The notes beneath the pieces are model-generated. The model was given only the letters and a program-made list of their open reading frames with translations, had not been told where the DNA came from and made no database searches. Shown one piece after another: positions 24,289 through 36,310 of a DNA stretch of 64,000 nucleotides. The first letter of the stretch is position 1, and every line of letters begins with the position of its first letter. The stretch covers positions 496,001 to 560,000 of the forward strand of contig JAUFSD010000015.1 in NCBI GenBank assembly GCA_033030425.1. The letters run 5' to 3'. Source of the stretch: Verpa conica (lineage: Eukaryota; Ascomycota; Pezizomycetes; Pezizales; Morchellaceae). The translations under genes were made by a program, and so were the position numbers.

Positions 24289-24979
24289 CGCCGAGACCGT
24301 AATCCCTCGCTATGTAAATCAGTCCGGTGACCGCGAGCGTTTTTAGGCCCTAGGTTCGGAAGTTTAGTGCCGCAACAGCCAGCAGATTCCCCTCAAGATA
24401 CATCTATTTACGCTGTGAATCTACGCACAACACACGTAGGCGCATGTGAATGAAAGCGAGTGAGATAAATTCTATGCAGAGAATATTAAGGATATTGAAT
24501 CGATAGGGACTCCTTGGGGGAGTTGGTCTCGCAGCGGAGGTGTCGCCGAAGAGTGCTATCTTGTCTTTTGTCGTGTCGCACATGGAATGGGAGTGGAGGT
24601 GGGGGCTAGAGCGAGTCACCATAGAAAAGACAAATATTCTGCCTTGTACAACAGGAGGTTTGGGGACTTTGAGAACACTGTAAATATATGGAGATTTCTA
24701 CCCAATGCTTGCAATACGGGTTGGGATGAGCGGGGTTTTACCTAGACGCAGATGGGTCTGGAGTGGTTGACCCTGTGTGAGTGATACCAAGCACTGCCCG
24801 CAGTTCCCTAGCACGCGAGATCACCAATGTGTCTGGCCTGACCTAGTTGTGCGGTGCTGTGGACAGTACATATAGCAACCAACTGCCCACCTCTGTTCCT
24901 CTTGCTCCCTCACACCACAACGAACTACATACTTCAATAGACTCTCAATCACTCAATTCCAATCGTAACATCAAACACA

Positions 24980-26121
24980 ATGAGCGACATTACCAAGTCT
25001 GTTGGTGCGGATTCCACCCCGGGCAACGGTGGCTATCATGCTGCTTCTTCTTCTGCTACCAACCCGGGTGGTGCGAGGTCTACTAACACTGATACTCCCC
25101 TTATCAATGTGCAGCCGGCAAAGCGTAGTGATCTTCAGCCATCTTATGCTCAGCTGCTTCCTGATGATAACGATGCTTCTACCACTGGGTGGTACGGGGC
25201 TATGAGTATGTCTTTTCTCTTGTCTCGATTGTTGAGTAATCAATTATTAACAGCTAGCCAGTCAATACTCTTGGTTCCTGTGTTGGATTCCTCGGTGCCA
25301 TTCCTTGCTGCATTATCTGCCCGAACCCCTACAAGCCTGTCCAGCAGGGTTCCGTCGGTCTCGTCACCCGCTTCGGCCGCTTCCACCGCGCTGTCGACCC
25401 CGGTCTCGTTAAGATTAATCCTCTATCCGAGCGTCTTGTCTCTGTCGATGTCAAGATTCAAATCTGCGAAGTTCCCCAGCAAGTGTGCATGACCAAGGAC
25501 AATGTCACAGTCCACCTCACATCTGTAATCTATTACCACATCAATTCACCCCATAAGGCCACTTTTGGAATCACCAATGTCCGCCAAGCCCTCATTGAGC
25601 GTACCCAGACAACCCTCCGCCATGTTGTTGGTGCCCGTGTTCTCCAGGACGTGATTGAGCGTCGTGAGGAAATTGCTCAGAGCATTGCAGAGATCATTGA
25701 GGATGTTGCGACAGGATGGGGTGTTCAGGTCGAGAGTATGCTTATTAAGGATATCATCTTCTCCCGGGAACTCCAGGATTCCCTCTCCATGGCCGCCCAG
25801 AGCAAGCGTATCGGAGAATCCAAGATTATTGCTGCACGTGCTGAGGTTGAGTCCGCAAAACTCATGCGCCAAGCTGCTGATATCCTTTCAAGCGCTCCGG
25901 CTATGCAGATCAGGCAGCTCGAGGCAATGCAGGCTATGGCTAAATCAGCCAACTCGAAGGTCATCTTCATGCCAACTTCCAACCCAGGACTTCAGCACCA
26001 GCTCCGCGCCAGCAATGGTGGTGAGGGTTCGAGCTCAGGCCCAACCACTGACAACTTTGGCAGTGAGTTTGACCCTGATATGCACAGGGCTATCAACGCT
26101 CACATAGTTTCAGAGATGTAA
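24980..26121 (+). CDS. Stomatin-like SPFH/Band 7 membrane protein
   Basis: Two exons, 24980-25205 and 25262-26121, giving 361 aa. The intron (GTATGT..GCCAG) is placed by frame: it restores GWYGAMINTLGSC, while two nearer AG sites give a stop or the wrong frame. The first about 75 residues are a Ser/Thr/Gly-rich cytoplasmic tail. A hydrophobic hairpin with Cys pairs (GSCVGFLGAIPCCIICPNPY) follows, likely inserted into the inner leaflet. The Band 7 core comes next (GSVGLVTRFGRFHRAVDPGL, VQVESMLIKDIIFSRELQDS, KIIAARAEVESAKLMRQAAD), with the oligomerisation motif SSAPAMQIRQLEAMQAMAKS. Stomatins form oligomeric microdomains that regulate membrane proteins; the partner in this fungus is unknown. 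Length and order match filamentous-fungal stomatins. Confidence 0.92.
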
Positions 26122-26981
26122 AGTAGCTGCTGCTTTCCTATAGACTAGTTTGGGTCTGGATTCAGAGTGCTGAAGTAACGCAAAAACCTCGATTTTCCTT
26201 TCTAATTTTTAGGGGTATTCTTTTTTTACGGTGGATGTTTTTATTATTATTTCTTTTGTCATTCACGGCTGGAAATTACAGGTAATTGAACAGGATTAGG
26301 AGGTTCTTTAATTCGGTCACTGTGATTAATTATTCTTTTATTCCTTTTGTTTTTCTTGTATAATTGCGGATAGGGTGATGATTGGCTGCGATTGGGTTGG
26401 TGGGGGTTCTCTCTTTTTGACGTTTACTCTACTCTTATGTTAATCAGATGAAATATCATGAATCTCTTTGCCAAGCTTTGATGTTATGGAGAATGTGGAG
26501 AAGTGCAATGTGTGTTCTCAAGTAGTTCTCAAGTGTTCTCATAGGACGAGTGATCTAGTAATTTACATTGAGAGTTTTCCCAAAATTGGTATTCACATCT
26601 ATGACACAATAGTTTACCAACACCGCCACGATAATCTTACTCTTTTTGTCACCCGTTAATATTAGATACTACATCATAACAATTGACTTGTCGTGCTTAA
26701 CTAAATGGGTAAAAGCCCCTGGTACCTACCCTGGCCCGTCAAAGTGATCCTCCCGTTGATCCTGATTGGCCTCTCCCGTCAGTAACCGGGATTATTCCAA
26801 GACATTAAACAACTTGGCAATATCCTCAAGCCCCCAACGCGACCAGTACAGTGTATTAAAAATACTAAACACGACTTCGCCCCAAATCCTCAACATCCCT
26901 CCTTGATATCAATCCTTAAAAATATTCGTGTTTTTTTTATATTGTTTTTTAAGAATAAATACTATAGTTACAATAAACAAC
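26122..26981. other. Intergenic 3' UTR and promoter DNA
   Basis: About 860 nt between two plus-strand genes. It is T-rich directly after the stomatin-like gene and has a short A/T-rich leader before 26982. A 63-codon frame at 26468-26659 has no domain and is probably chance. Confidence 0.5.
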
Positions 26982-28637
26982 ATGTCATACATACCCCTAC
27001 CAGCAAGGATATACACACCCACCCAACACTATCCACCCCACCGTGATACCGACGCCCTCGCCTCATATCCGCTCTGCCTGCACCCTCGTGCAACAATCAA
27101 ACTATACCGTACTCGCGAACATCAGCCGCTCGAAGCGCCCTGTCGCCAGTGTGCTAAGCCAGTACCTATCACGTTGACACAGCAGAAGCTATTCCTAACA
27201 ATCGAGCGGCTACTTCAAACACCCGCGACAAAACTGGAAGATAGAGAGCGTAATGAGGTGGATAATTGGGCTGTGAACCACGAGGTTGGGGTCGAAACAC
27301 CGTTTGTGGAGGATGGTGGCGGTGGTGGCGGCGGCGGGGCGGGGAGGGGGCGAGCGTGGCCTTTTGTGGATGAGTTTGAGTTGGATGTGGCTATGAAGCT
27401 GCTGCGGAGGGTGGGGGAGGGGTTGAATGAGAAGTCGTTGGATATGTACCTGCTTATGCTAAAGAGTTTGAATGGGGTCCCGGAGGTGTCTGTTCCAGTA
27501 GCCCCGTTGACGGGTTTTGGGACGCCGAGGAAACCAAAGAGCTATAGGAGGGGTAGATATGTTCCACCGCCAGAATCTTCGCCTTTAAAGTCACCGGTAT
27601 CGTCTATTCTCGTGAATGAGCCGCCATTGCGCTCCTTTAATACGATGAAGGATTTGTTTGGTCTGTTTGATAGAATTGAGGGTGGCTCACATGCGGAGGC
27701 GCGGTTGGTGGAAACTTATGCAGATGTTGTGGTGAATGAGGCGTGCACTGATTGCTGGATTGAGCATAATGTTATTGATATAGGCGAGGGAACAGAGGAT
27801 AGTGTGGACTTTATGAGCCCGGCTCTACTTCCTGCCTTGGGGAATGGGCGCGGGAGTATGGGGCTTGGAACACCTGTGAAAAGTTTGAGAGGAGACGGGC
27901 CTGCTTCACGGTCTCTACATGCCATACCGCCGCCACGACGATATTCACAGACTCCATATGCTTTATCAACACCACAGACTCCGAGAACGCCGTTCTTGGA
28001 AGTCGGGAGCAATATTCGAAGCGTGAACCCGGGTAAACGGGCAAGGGAAGAAGATGGAGAAGAAGATGAACTAGAGGAGAGATGGGGGGAGAGAGCCAAA
28101 AAGAGAAGGGCTGCAAGAGGAGGGCCTAGCACCCCCCAGCGGCAGAAAGGTGAAAGGAGCAATCAACCAGGAGGACCAAAGATTAGAGAGTCGGGTCAGT
28201 CTGTAAGGAGTAGGACAGAAGGAAGGAATGGAGGAGGAAATCATGCTAGAGGCTGCCAAAATGGGAAGACCAGTGGATTTGATGAAGAGGCGAATACTAT
28301 GATTAAGAGGAGAGGTGCAAAGGCCACTAGCCCAACTGGTAGAGAGAAAATTAAAGAGATGTGGGAAATGATTAATAATTCCATGATGAAAAGGGTAAGA
28401 GGCAAAGAAAATGCGGTACCGAAGCAGTCGATCAAGGAGGAAAACAGTACTAAGGTTAACAAATTTATAAGTAGTGGGAAAAGGCTTGCAGGACTGAGGA
28501 ATCCCGGTAGGCCAGTCAAAAAACAAGGCCGTACTACAAGTTACGGTGCGAGTATTGGACGACCAAGCAAGCCGAGTAAATCCAAAAAATGGAGTATAGA
28601 GGAAATTGACGGAAAAGAAGTCATCGTTATTGATTGA
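26982..28637 (+). CDS. Unknown disordered protein with a KEN box
   Basis: Single exon of 551 codons. An in-frame ATG at 26928 exists, but 26982 (CAACATGTC) has better context and a more typical start, MSYIPLPARIYTPT. Residues about 20-110 hold a possible small Cys motif (CLHP..CRQCAKPVPIT). A Gly run follows (about residue 112), then a helical part (FELDVAMKLLRRVGEGLNEK). The remainder is Ser/Pro/Lys-rich and disordered, with several SP/TP sites. A KEN sequence starts at residue 475 (GKENAVPK), and RxxL sequences occur nearby (KRLAGLRN). KEN and RxxL are degrons for the anaphase-promoting complex, so cell-cycle-regulated turnover is possible; that is inference from short motifs. I do not recognise a family. 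Confidence 0.7.
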   Translation: MSYIPLPARIYTPTQHYPPHRDTDALASYPLCLHPRATIKLYRTREHQPLEAPCRQCAKPVPITLTQQKLFLTIERLLQTPATKLEDRERNEVDNWAVNHEVGVETPFVEDGGGGGGGGAGRGRAWPFVDEFELDVAMKLLRRVGEGLNEKSLDMYLLMLKSLNGVPEVSVPVAPLTGFGTPRKPKSYRRGRYVPPPESSPLKSPVSSILVNEPPLRSFNTMKDLFGLFDRIEGGSHAEARLVETYADVVVNEACTDCWIEHNVIDIGEGTEDSVDFMSPALLPALGNGRGSMGLGTPVKSLRGDGPASRSLHAIPPPRRYSQTPYALSTPQTPRTPFLEVGSNIRSVNPGKRAREEDGEEDELEERWGERAKKRRAARGGPSTPQRQKGERSNQPGGPKIRESGQSVRSRTEGRNGGGNHARGCQNGKTSGFDEEANTMIKRRGAKATSPTGREKIKEMWEMINNSMMKRVRGKENAVPKQSIKEENSTKVNKFISSGKRLAGLRNPGRPVKKQGRTTSYGASIGRPSKPSKSKKWSIEEIDGKEVIVID

Positions 28638-28801
28638 GGGACCGTGTTTCGAGAGGTTAGTGCTGCCATATTATTGTAATATTTATCATACTTTAGTTTA
28701 TTAAGCATTATTATACATGTAAATCGAAGATATCAATAATATAACAAAAGAGATTTACAGCCCCCTAAAACTTTTACCAAATAACTAAATATCGTATCTG
28801 C

Positions 28802-30277
28802 TTAGACTGAAGTTCCAGCTTCTGTCCCAAACACCTCGTCGTATTCGTTAACCTCGCCCACACACCGTACCGCTTCTGCGTAAATTTCGTTTGCTTCAAA
28901 TTCCGCCTTCATACGCCGTCCCGCTTCTCCAAAAATCTCTACTGATTCAATCCATAGCTCGCACGACATGCATCGTGGTGGCTGGGTGATATTATAGAGC
29001 TCCCGCTCTTCCCTAGTTGATACAATTACCTCACTAGTGTGTTTTTCCTTCTTACCCTTCCTCTTCCTCTTCCTAGCTATGGATTCTTTAGGTTTGGCGA
29101 GAGTTCCTTCGAGTGTTCGGAAGTTCATAGCCGTGTAGGATCCTCTAAGGTCATCTTCAACTAGGGCCTTGACTCCAAGTATATTAATCATCTTCTCTTC
29201 CTCTTCTCCTACTCTTCTTGCTCCACTTTTAGGTAGATTATCCCCAACACACCAGCAACAACGTTGTTCCAAAAATGTCTTCTGTGGCTTAACACATGGG
29301 GTTGTTGACATTATATAGGGGTTGTATGTTATTGAAACTTTCTTCCTAAATTTGCTTAGCTGATCTGCTGACCCATGTGCAGCAGAATAGATGAGTATCC
29401 GCTTGTCGAATTCATCAATGCCAATAACCTGTAACTCTAGGACGGCTCTACAAGCGTCTTCGATCTCCGACCACGACTCGATGCTCCACCCAGACCCCCA
29501 GACCCACTCGTATTCACACTTAACTTTATAGAAATCGGTGAAGTCAACAATGACTTGACTACTTTTGCGTTTGTTCTTGCGGAACTTCCCTAGCTCGGTG
29601 CAATGCGACCAATTAGGATATTTTACTTGTCGGTATAGAATTTGGACACTCTCGAGTTCTGATTGCATGTTCTCAAGGAGTAGGCGGTGATGATTCGTAA
29701 TGTGGAGATGATCATGTTCGTATGCCGGTTGACATTGTGTCGTAGTAGATTCTCCAGTAAAGGGGTTGTTGAATTTTTCCCAGCCTTTCATTGTCTGTAG
29801 TGCGCACATCGGCCCCCCCGCGCGGATTAACTTGTCAAAACTCTCAAATTCCGAGAGACAGATCTCGTCTTCGAGGAGACAACGTTTGTTTGTACAAACA
29901 TAACAGTGAGGTCGTTTCGCATTTTTTAAAGCAATGTCGGCCTCGTTGACTAATGACTTGAGACGGCTGACGAGGGTTTCGGTAGTATTTTTGAGTATCT
30001 TGAGGTTCGCAAGGGCAAGTTCGACGCCGTCAAGTGGTTTATTGGTTTCTAAGGTAATTCTAAAGAAGATTTTCTATTTTAGCAATATCCTTGTGATAGA
30101 AAATCAAGGGTTCTCTTACTTCATTTTTCGAAGTGATTTCCCAGGGTCAGGGTCGTTAGAGAATTGTCGACATAAAAACGATTTTCGGGGATCATCTGAG
30201 TTTTTGGATAACTTGGGGTTTTCTTCTGGGTTTTCTTTGCTTCTTGGAAAAAAGTTGGTGAAATTAATTGCACCCAT
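28802..30277 (-). CDS. Unknown 471-residue protein with Cys pairs
   Basis: Two exons on the minus strand, 30120-30277 and 28802-30059, with a 60-nt intron (GTAAGA..CTTTAG, branch-like TTGCTAAAAT), giving 471 aa. The start MGAINFTNFFPRSKEN lies upstream of the longest ATG-initiated frame; without this exon the open frame before 29809 would have no start. A helical, Leu-rich N-terminal part (VELALANLKILKNTTETLVS) leads to CYVCTNKRC. Later Cys pairs are CCWC and CMSC, with a Lys/Arg-rich stretch (ARKRKRKGKKEK) that could be a nuclear signal. Four Cys pairs might bind zinc. I do not recognise a family, and no neighbour explains its role. Confidence 0.6.
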
Positions 30278-32025
30278 TGATTAACTCAGGAGAGTTGGTT
30301 GGGGAATGGTAGCACGATAGAGAGGCCTGAATATATACTCTTAACTACACAGCGAGACAGATGTATGTTTAAATGCTGAGATACTTGTTGCTCCATACTT
30401 TGACCAAAGGAGTGACGATAGCATTCCATGGGTTATGCACGTTGTAAAATGACGTAGAGACTTGAATGTCCCTACAATGTATGTACATATATAGCTAGCT
30501 AATACTATGGGTAAGTATTTAGTTAGATTCCCTAAGCGTAACGGGTGCGTAGTTAATTATCTTAATAGATAAATAGATCACGCTATAATATCAGACCTGC
30601 TCATCGCATGTCACTCGGTAACGTGGCTACGCCTTTAGCCCTGGTGTGCCGTGACGTGATGGCTCAATCAACAAGCATCGAACCCCTCGCTACTACTTGA
30701 TTCCGCGGGTGACACTCAAAGATGAGCTATTACTCAATTTGAGATCTCCAGAAGTTCTTATCGCACGGCTATAATTACCGCTTACCAGAGCGACGCCCTA
30801 CAAGAATCTCAGGCTGCCTCAAAATTCTACAGGGTAAGTGAAATTACGGTTGCCATTGCAGCTCATAAGGAATTGGTACACAGCCCCAGAACCGTAGTAG
30901 GCATGCATGTCGATCACTAAGGAGGCAGACACCACTAGATATAGTACATGAAGTACCTAAACTAGAAAACTTTTGTTGAATAATACTAGGCCTAAATATC
31001 GGACCACTGTACTTAGCATATGGTCGAAGCTTTGGACAGAGTACTGGAGTTGGTTCGCATAGTCGAGTACGGCTTTCCCCCACATTTGGTGATGACAGGT
31101 TGCCTCAATTACTCTACCAAGGTTAATCACGTAACTGTCACGTCCACCGACGATCACCCGGTATTTTCGGATACCAAGGTTTGTGGCTGAAGAAAACCAA
31201 ATGTGCATGTATCCACTGAAATCGCCTTACCATTCCCGTTAGCTCGCTTAAATTCAAGCTATTTCTAATAGTGGCCGTTTTTTGTCTTCACAAATAGTAA
31301 CAATTCAGCCCTTGTATGGAGACTGGGAAAGCCATTAGCTTAGAATAAATCTATTTATTACTTCAGGGTAAATGATGTTATCGTAGCTTGGACAGCACAT
31401 CGATTCCTTGGCTTTATAGCCTGGCTTATGTGCATGATTTTGGAATCGAAGTAAAAGCTGGTGATCAACTTTGCGTCCCCTTGGGGTTGAAGTTATGTAG
31501 ATAGTCACCCGCCGTAAAATTTATAATGACCTATCATTCTCAGGAATCGCACAAGGTTATATCTGGAACATAACTGCTCACTCGAATACCGATAATCAGC
31601 TCTCCTATTTACCCAAGGTGACACAAACCACGCCTGTAGTCACACAAGCACCATCCGCGCCTCGTATCAAATAAGGTGATCGTCAGGTTAGGCTAGACCA
31701 CAACTCTTATTGTTGGCTGGCGATTCGTAGATTTATTCCCATGGGCTAACAAGATGTAAATAATTGTACCCTGTTGAAACCGGGTGTGACTGCTCTCAGC
31801 TGGAGTCCTTAATAGTGGTTGTTATTATACATTTTACTGGGTCCGTGCAAGAATCTGACGAAATAACTTGTACAAGGCTGACTGGCGAGCTGAAACTCAC
31901 AATCTAAGACGTGGGGTGGGGTCCCTATTAGTCCTACATATATAGCCTCAGAATCTCCGAGGTTTGCTCAAAACCTCAAGGCACTCTCTAACTTTGAATT
32001 AGTAGATTACTCTGCTGCTTTCACA
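30278..32025. other. Intergenic region
   Basis: About 1.75 kb with no supported gene; short minus-strand frames near 30844-31208 show no domain. A TATA-like ACATATATAG lies at about 31937-31947, roughly 85 nt before the next start codon, where a core promoter would be expected. Confidence 0.5.
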
Positions 32026-32910
32026 ATGGCAGCATACCCTCAAGAGATACCACAGCCAGTCCAAACCCTAATAATCACCAGTCGCGTCTTACAAACAAAA
32101 TACGTCTTTACGCCTTTAAACAGCACCGACGTCCGCTACTATGTCCTTGCGCCTCCAAAATACAAGGGTGGAAAAGGTGCCCGCCATTCCAATGTTTGGT
32201 GCGCTATCGTCCACGCTGGGGATAATCCGAAATATCACACACTCACCGAGTCCCCGATAGTTGGGAGATGTAAGAGGACAATGTTCTGGAAGAAATACCT
32301 TATCGAATACGGTGGATCAGTGCAGAGCGATGTTAAGAAAGATGAGAAGGTGATAAAAGAAAAGAAACTAAAGGCCGCTAATTGGTTCAGGGGGTGCTTC
32401 TGCATGGGGCCAAAAGAACTTGAGTGGTCCGAAGAAGAAGAAGCAGCGATTTCAGAAGCTGCCGAAAAAGGTACGGAGGCAACGAAGGTGCTGGAATTAA
32501 AACATACGGGCCATAGGAAGTATGAGTTTGTTGTGGATGGGAGGACTTATAGGTGGTCTGGGACGAAGATGCATGCAGGGAGTTTTATCAATAAAATAGG
32601 GCTAAAGGGGTTTGCTTATCATGTCAAGGTATGTTTTCCATGTCCGTAAAAATCCTTTCATAGCGGGGGACTAATGTTTGTTTAGCTGATACGGGTGGAT
32701 GACCATAAACTCATTGCCTCGTTCAAGAAATGCTACCTAGGGAAAAAGGGTAAATATGGGGAGTTGAATTTCTACGCCGATGATGCTGGAGCTGGGCTAG
32801 AAGAGCTTTTTATTGTACAGACTGCTTTCTGCGTGACAAAAGCAGAAAAGGAGAAGAGGAACAGGGTATGGGAAATCTTAGAAGAGATAGGTGAAAACGC
32901 GGAAGGTTAA
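32026..32910 (+). CDS. Unknown 275-residue beta-rich protein
   Basis: Two exons, 32026-32628 and 32686-32910, joined across a 57-nt intron (AAG|GTATGT, GACTAATG, TTTAG), giving 275 aa. Many short alternating hydrophobic stretches suggest a beta fold (TLIITSRVLQTKYVFTPLNS; KYEFVVDGRTYRWSGTKM; GELNFYADDAGAGLEELFIV). A charged helical insert (EEEEAAISEAAEKGTEA) sits in the middle. The overall pattern loosely recalls tubby/LURP-like C-terminal barrels found in fungi, but I cannot support that by a signature. The gene stands alone, with no operon-like neighbours. Confidence 0.65.
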
Positions 32911-33414
32911 GGATGTATGGTGGAAGAAGTTGCGTACAATGGAAGGCTTATAGGAAGCTGGTCCGAGATAATGTCATTCATTTTACTTTTCTTTTGTCTG
33001 GTTTCCTAATTAATTTAGGAGGTTTAAATAGCTTTTAGAGTATCGATTTCAGTTTCCCTATGCAAGACACATGTATTAACTATAGTATGCCTAATTAAGG
33101 TCTAGTATAGCTCAGTAGAATTTCTACGAGATATTGGGCGCGGGGAGGTTTGCTTCAAGACGTTCTACCAAATACGGGTCCCAATCTATCCCTAGTAGTG
33201 TTTTCACTTGCTTCACACTTAGGTGACTAATCGGCCTTGGCGTCATGGTGGGACGCCATGAGCTTCAACGCGGGCACCATAAGAGAATCCCACTTCGACA
33301 TCAATCAGTCATCCATCAGCACAAACATCAGCATTATCCCACCATTCCATCTCCTCCATCATCTCCATCCCCTCATCCAGTAATTAGCATCTACTCCGCA
33401 AGCAAACAATCAGG
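32911..33414. other. Intergenic region upstream of rpn6
   Basis: About 500 nt holding the 3' UTR of the preceding gene and the rpn6 promoter. Just before 33415 there is a run of CAT/CCA-rich leader sequence. No further feature is visible. Confidence 0.5.
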
Positions 33415-34807
33415 ATGGGCCGGTTAGAAGATGCCCAAGAGCTCACAAAGTCGGACCCGGTTCAGGCTGAGGCCATTTACAAGGACATTCTCTCCACGCC
33501 TCCGGGGATGAATGATGCTGCGTTGAGGGACTATGAGTTAGCGTTGATGGATCTAGGAGGATTGTATAGGGATAACAGGTTTGCTTGATTCCGTAGGACG
33601 AGAAGGAAGATGAGGGTTGGAGGTTGGAGTTAACTCTGCGGTACGGATAGGCGAACATCTGAGCTCGCAGAGTTAATCAAGACAAGTCGGTCAGTGCTCT
33701 CTGCATTTGCCAAGGCAAAGACCGCAAAAATCGGTACGCATATGGTCACTTGTACTTGATAAACAGATGAACAAAAAATGAAATGCTAACTCCTCATCAG
33801 TCCGCCAACTGATTGACCTCTTCACCACGATCCCCGACACTCTTGATATCCAAATCACAGTAACTAAATCATGCATCGAGTGGGCAATTTCAGAGAAACG
33901 TTCCTTCCTCCGTCAGAACCTCGAAACTCGTCTCATCGGACTCTACCTCCAAAAACACTCTTATACCGAAGCAATAACCCTCATCAACTCACTCCTCAAA
34001 GAGCTTAAAAGACTCGACGATAAGATGGTACTCGTAGAAGTCCAACTTCTCGAATCCCGCGCTTATCATGCTCTCCGCAACATCCCTAAATCTCGTGCAT
34101 CACTCACATCAGCTCGCACATCCGCGAACGCTGTCTACTGTCCTCCACTCATGCAGGCAGGACTCGACATGCAAAGCGGTATTCTTCATGCAGAAGATAA
34201 AGACTACAACACCGCATTCTCATACTTCATTGAAGCGCTCGACGGCTACTCCTCCCAGGATGACTCAAAGAAGTCTGTTGCGGCACTGAAATACATGCTC
34301 CTCTCAAAGATCATGCTGAACCTAACCGATGACGTCCACCAGATCATGACTGGGAAACTCGCAATTAAGTACGCCGGCCGCGACATCGAAGCAATGAAAG
34401 CCGTTGCCAGAGCGCACTCAAACCGCTCATTAGCCGAATTCGAGCAAGCGCTCGCAGACTTCAAGGGGGAACTGGGTTCAGACACATTTATTCGCTCCCA
34501 CTTCACCGCACTGTATGACACCCTGTTAGAACAGAATCTCGTCCGTGTCATCGAGCCATTCTCTCGCGTCGAGATCGAGCATGTCGCGAAGTTAGTGGGA
34601 CTAGGGACACAACAGGTCGAGGGGAAGCTAAGCCAGATGATTCTGGATAAGGTGTTTTCAGGGGTGTTGGACCAGGGGAGTGGATGTTTGATTGTTTTTG
34701 ATGAGGTTGGTCGTGATAAGAGCTATGATGCGGCGTTGGAAACGATCAAGAAGCTATCAGATGTAGTTGAAGTGCTTTATACCAACCAAGCTTCCATGCT
34801 GGATTAA
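33415..34807 (+). CDS. rpn6: 26S proteasome lid subunit Rpn6
   Basis: Three exons, 33415-33578, 33651-33733 and 33801-34807, giving 417 aa. Intron 1 (GTTTGC..GATAG) restores [19 protein letters not shown] and intron 2 (GTACGC..ATCAG) restores [13 protein letters not shown], both conserved. The N-terminal two thirds are TPR-like helical repeats ([43 protein letters not shown]). The C-terminal PCI domain runs from about residue 250 ([56 protein letters not shown]). Rpn6 (human PSMD11) holds the regulatory-particle lid to the 20S core. Length fits the family (about 420-430). The start is a short leader ATG in frame with the conserved N-terminus. Confidence 0.96.
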
Positions 34808-35130
34808 GAATTTAGCATAGTGCTATACCTAGACGATGAATAGATCTTGTTGGTCCAGGTGATGGAGGGTAAAAAAAAGGGAATTACTGTATTTACTAGC
34901 AATTTTTCGCTTTCCAGCTTCAGCACTGATCACTCGCATATTTTTGTGTGTTCAGAAGCATGTTCTTGAAATTTTTAAATTATTTCCAAATAGTTGAAAC
35001 AAAATAACCATGCGCCATCGAGTATCGTACTCCTACCAAAGATAAATAACAGATACAGGTATCCTATGTAATCGTGCCGATCCCGCAACACGCCTAATCC
35101 AAACAATTAATCTAGTTGAATAACTACCAC
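34808..35130. other. Interval between convergent genes
   Basis: About 320 nt between the stop codons of rpn6 (plus) and the SDR gene (minus). It is 3' UTR sequence, AT-rich, with no other feature seen. Confidence 0.5.
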
Positions 35131-36310
35131 CTATTTATTATCCACCTCCTTAATCCCTTCTCTTCCTTTAAATCCAGCCATAGCCCTGTCACACCCACTC
35201 AACCATCGCAATCCTCGTTGAAAACTGACAGGAAGAATATCCATAATCCCAATCCACCTCGCATACGTTGGCATCGCAATAACTCCTCCAGCACCTTCAT
35301 CGATCGCGGCGATAATCTCTTTAGCGACCTCGACGGGCTCTAGTATAGGCGCGAAGAAGTTGCTTGGTGTCTCAACGCCTTCAAACAATGGGGTTTGGAG
35401 CTGACCAGGGCATACAAGAAGAGTTTTGATTCCCGGGTGGGTTACTGCGAGTTCGGCGGTGACAGAGGAGTGGAGTGACTTAAGCGCAGCTTTAGATGCA
35501 GCGTAGGCTGATGTGTTTGCAGGTGCAATGGAAGATAGGACCGAGGAAATGGTGATGAGTGAGCCCTTGTTAAGGCGTTGCATACCAGGGAGGAATTGTT
35601 TGGTCGTGTAGAATGCAGAAAGGGTGTTGGATTGGAAGGTTCTGTAAGAGGGGTTAGTTGGGTTCTAAACGAACGGGGAAGTGACCTACTTTTCAATTTC
35701 CTCATAAGATAGATCCAAGATACTCTTTCCGTGGACAATAGAAGCATTGTTGATTAATACTGTCGGTGTCCCCAAGTCCCTCTCAATCTCCTTTGCCGCC
35801 GCTTCAACCTGTTTACGGTCCCCAACATCACACTTGTAGAATGCAACGTTTCTAGCCTCACCGCCTTCGGGTTCGCGGACGTCAAGCACAGCAACGGAGA
35901 CACCGCGCATACCGTAGGTCTCGGCAATTAGGAGACCAAGACCGCTACTACCACCAGTAATTACAACAACTTCCTCAGTCCAGTCGAAATCACGCTTCTT
36001 GCCAAACGCGAGACGCTTGTTGACGAATTTCCATATAAAGAGGATGATTACGATTCCAGCATATATACTCGAATAAACAAAGGGGGGTGAATTGTAATGG
36101 TAAGTCTGAGCACGGTAGGCGAGTGGGAGGAGAATTGCAAAGCCGGGGTTCAAGAATGTGTGACTGAAGATTCTAACGAGAAGGTCGACTAGAGCTAGGT
36201 TAGCGAGCTGCCATTCATTTTGTTTCGAGGACAAAGAGGAATATACTTGTGAGGTGCTCTAGCAACGGTTTATCACTCTGGAAAGAGCTGATAGACGGTG
36301 GGCCAGACAT
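35131..36310 (-). CDS. Membrane-anchored short-chain dehydrogenase/reductase
   Basis: Three exons on the minus strand, 36247-36310, 35690-36194 and 35131-35641, giving 359 aa. The first short exon supplies the start MSGPPSISSFQSDKPLLEHL; without it the second exon has no ATG. Joins use GTATAT..CCTAG and GTAGGT..TTACAG. Hydrophobic segments near residues 35-75 (NPGFAILLPLAYRA; SSIYAGIVIILFIWKFV) suggest membrane anchoring. The Rossmann motif is TGGSSGLG, followed by NNAS, the catalytic Ser in ISSVLSS and YAASK (Tyr and Lys of the SDR triad). Classical SDRs reduce or oxidise lipids, steroids or retinoid-like substrates with NAD(P)H. The layout resembles RDH10/DHRS3-type lipid-droplet or ER enzymes; the substrate is unknown. 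Confidence 0.88.

Larger units (their letters stand above)
20620..24979. other. Long gene-poor interval with transposon relics
   Basis: About 4.4 kb. It contains a SINE stub (21510-21566), a MITE (21625-21989) and an isolated pair of frames at 22945-24288 described separately. A local direct repeat of ATACGGAGATCAC occurs twice at about 22872-22905 and is followed by a GAAC tetramer run near 22920-22937. The rest is AT-rich with no gene I can support. Confidence 0.55.

Noticed and set aside
25251..25258. Nearer acceptors for the stomatin intron (AG at 25253 and 25257)
   Set aside because: Joined to the donor at 25206 they put exon 2 in the wrong reading frame; only AG at 25261 yields the conserved AMINTLG join.
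27716..28526. Minus-strand Ser/Leu-rich frames
   Set aside because: They are antisense to the KEN-box protein gene and have no splice or start support.
36195..36234. Non-ATG start for the SDR gene at 36234
   Set aside because: The codon there is TTG. An upstream 64-nt exon with a real ATG at 36310 and good splice signals explains the gene better.
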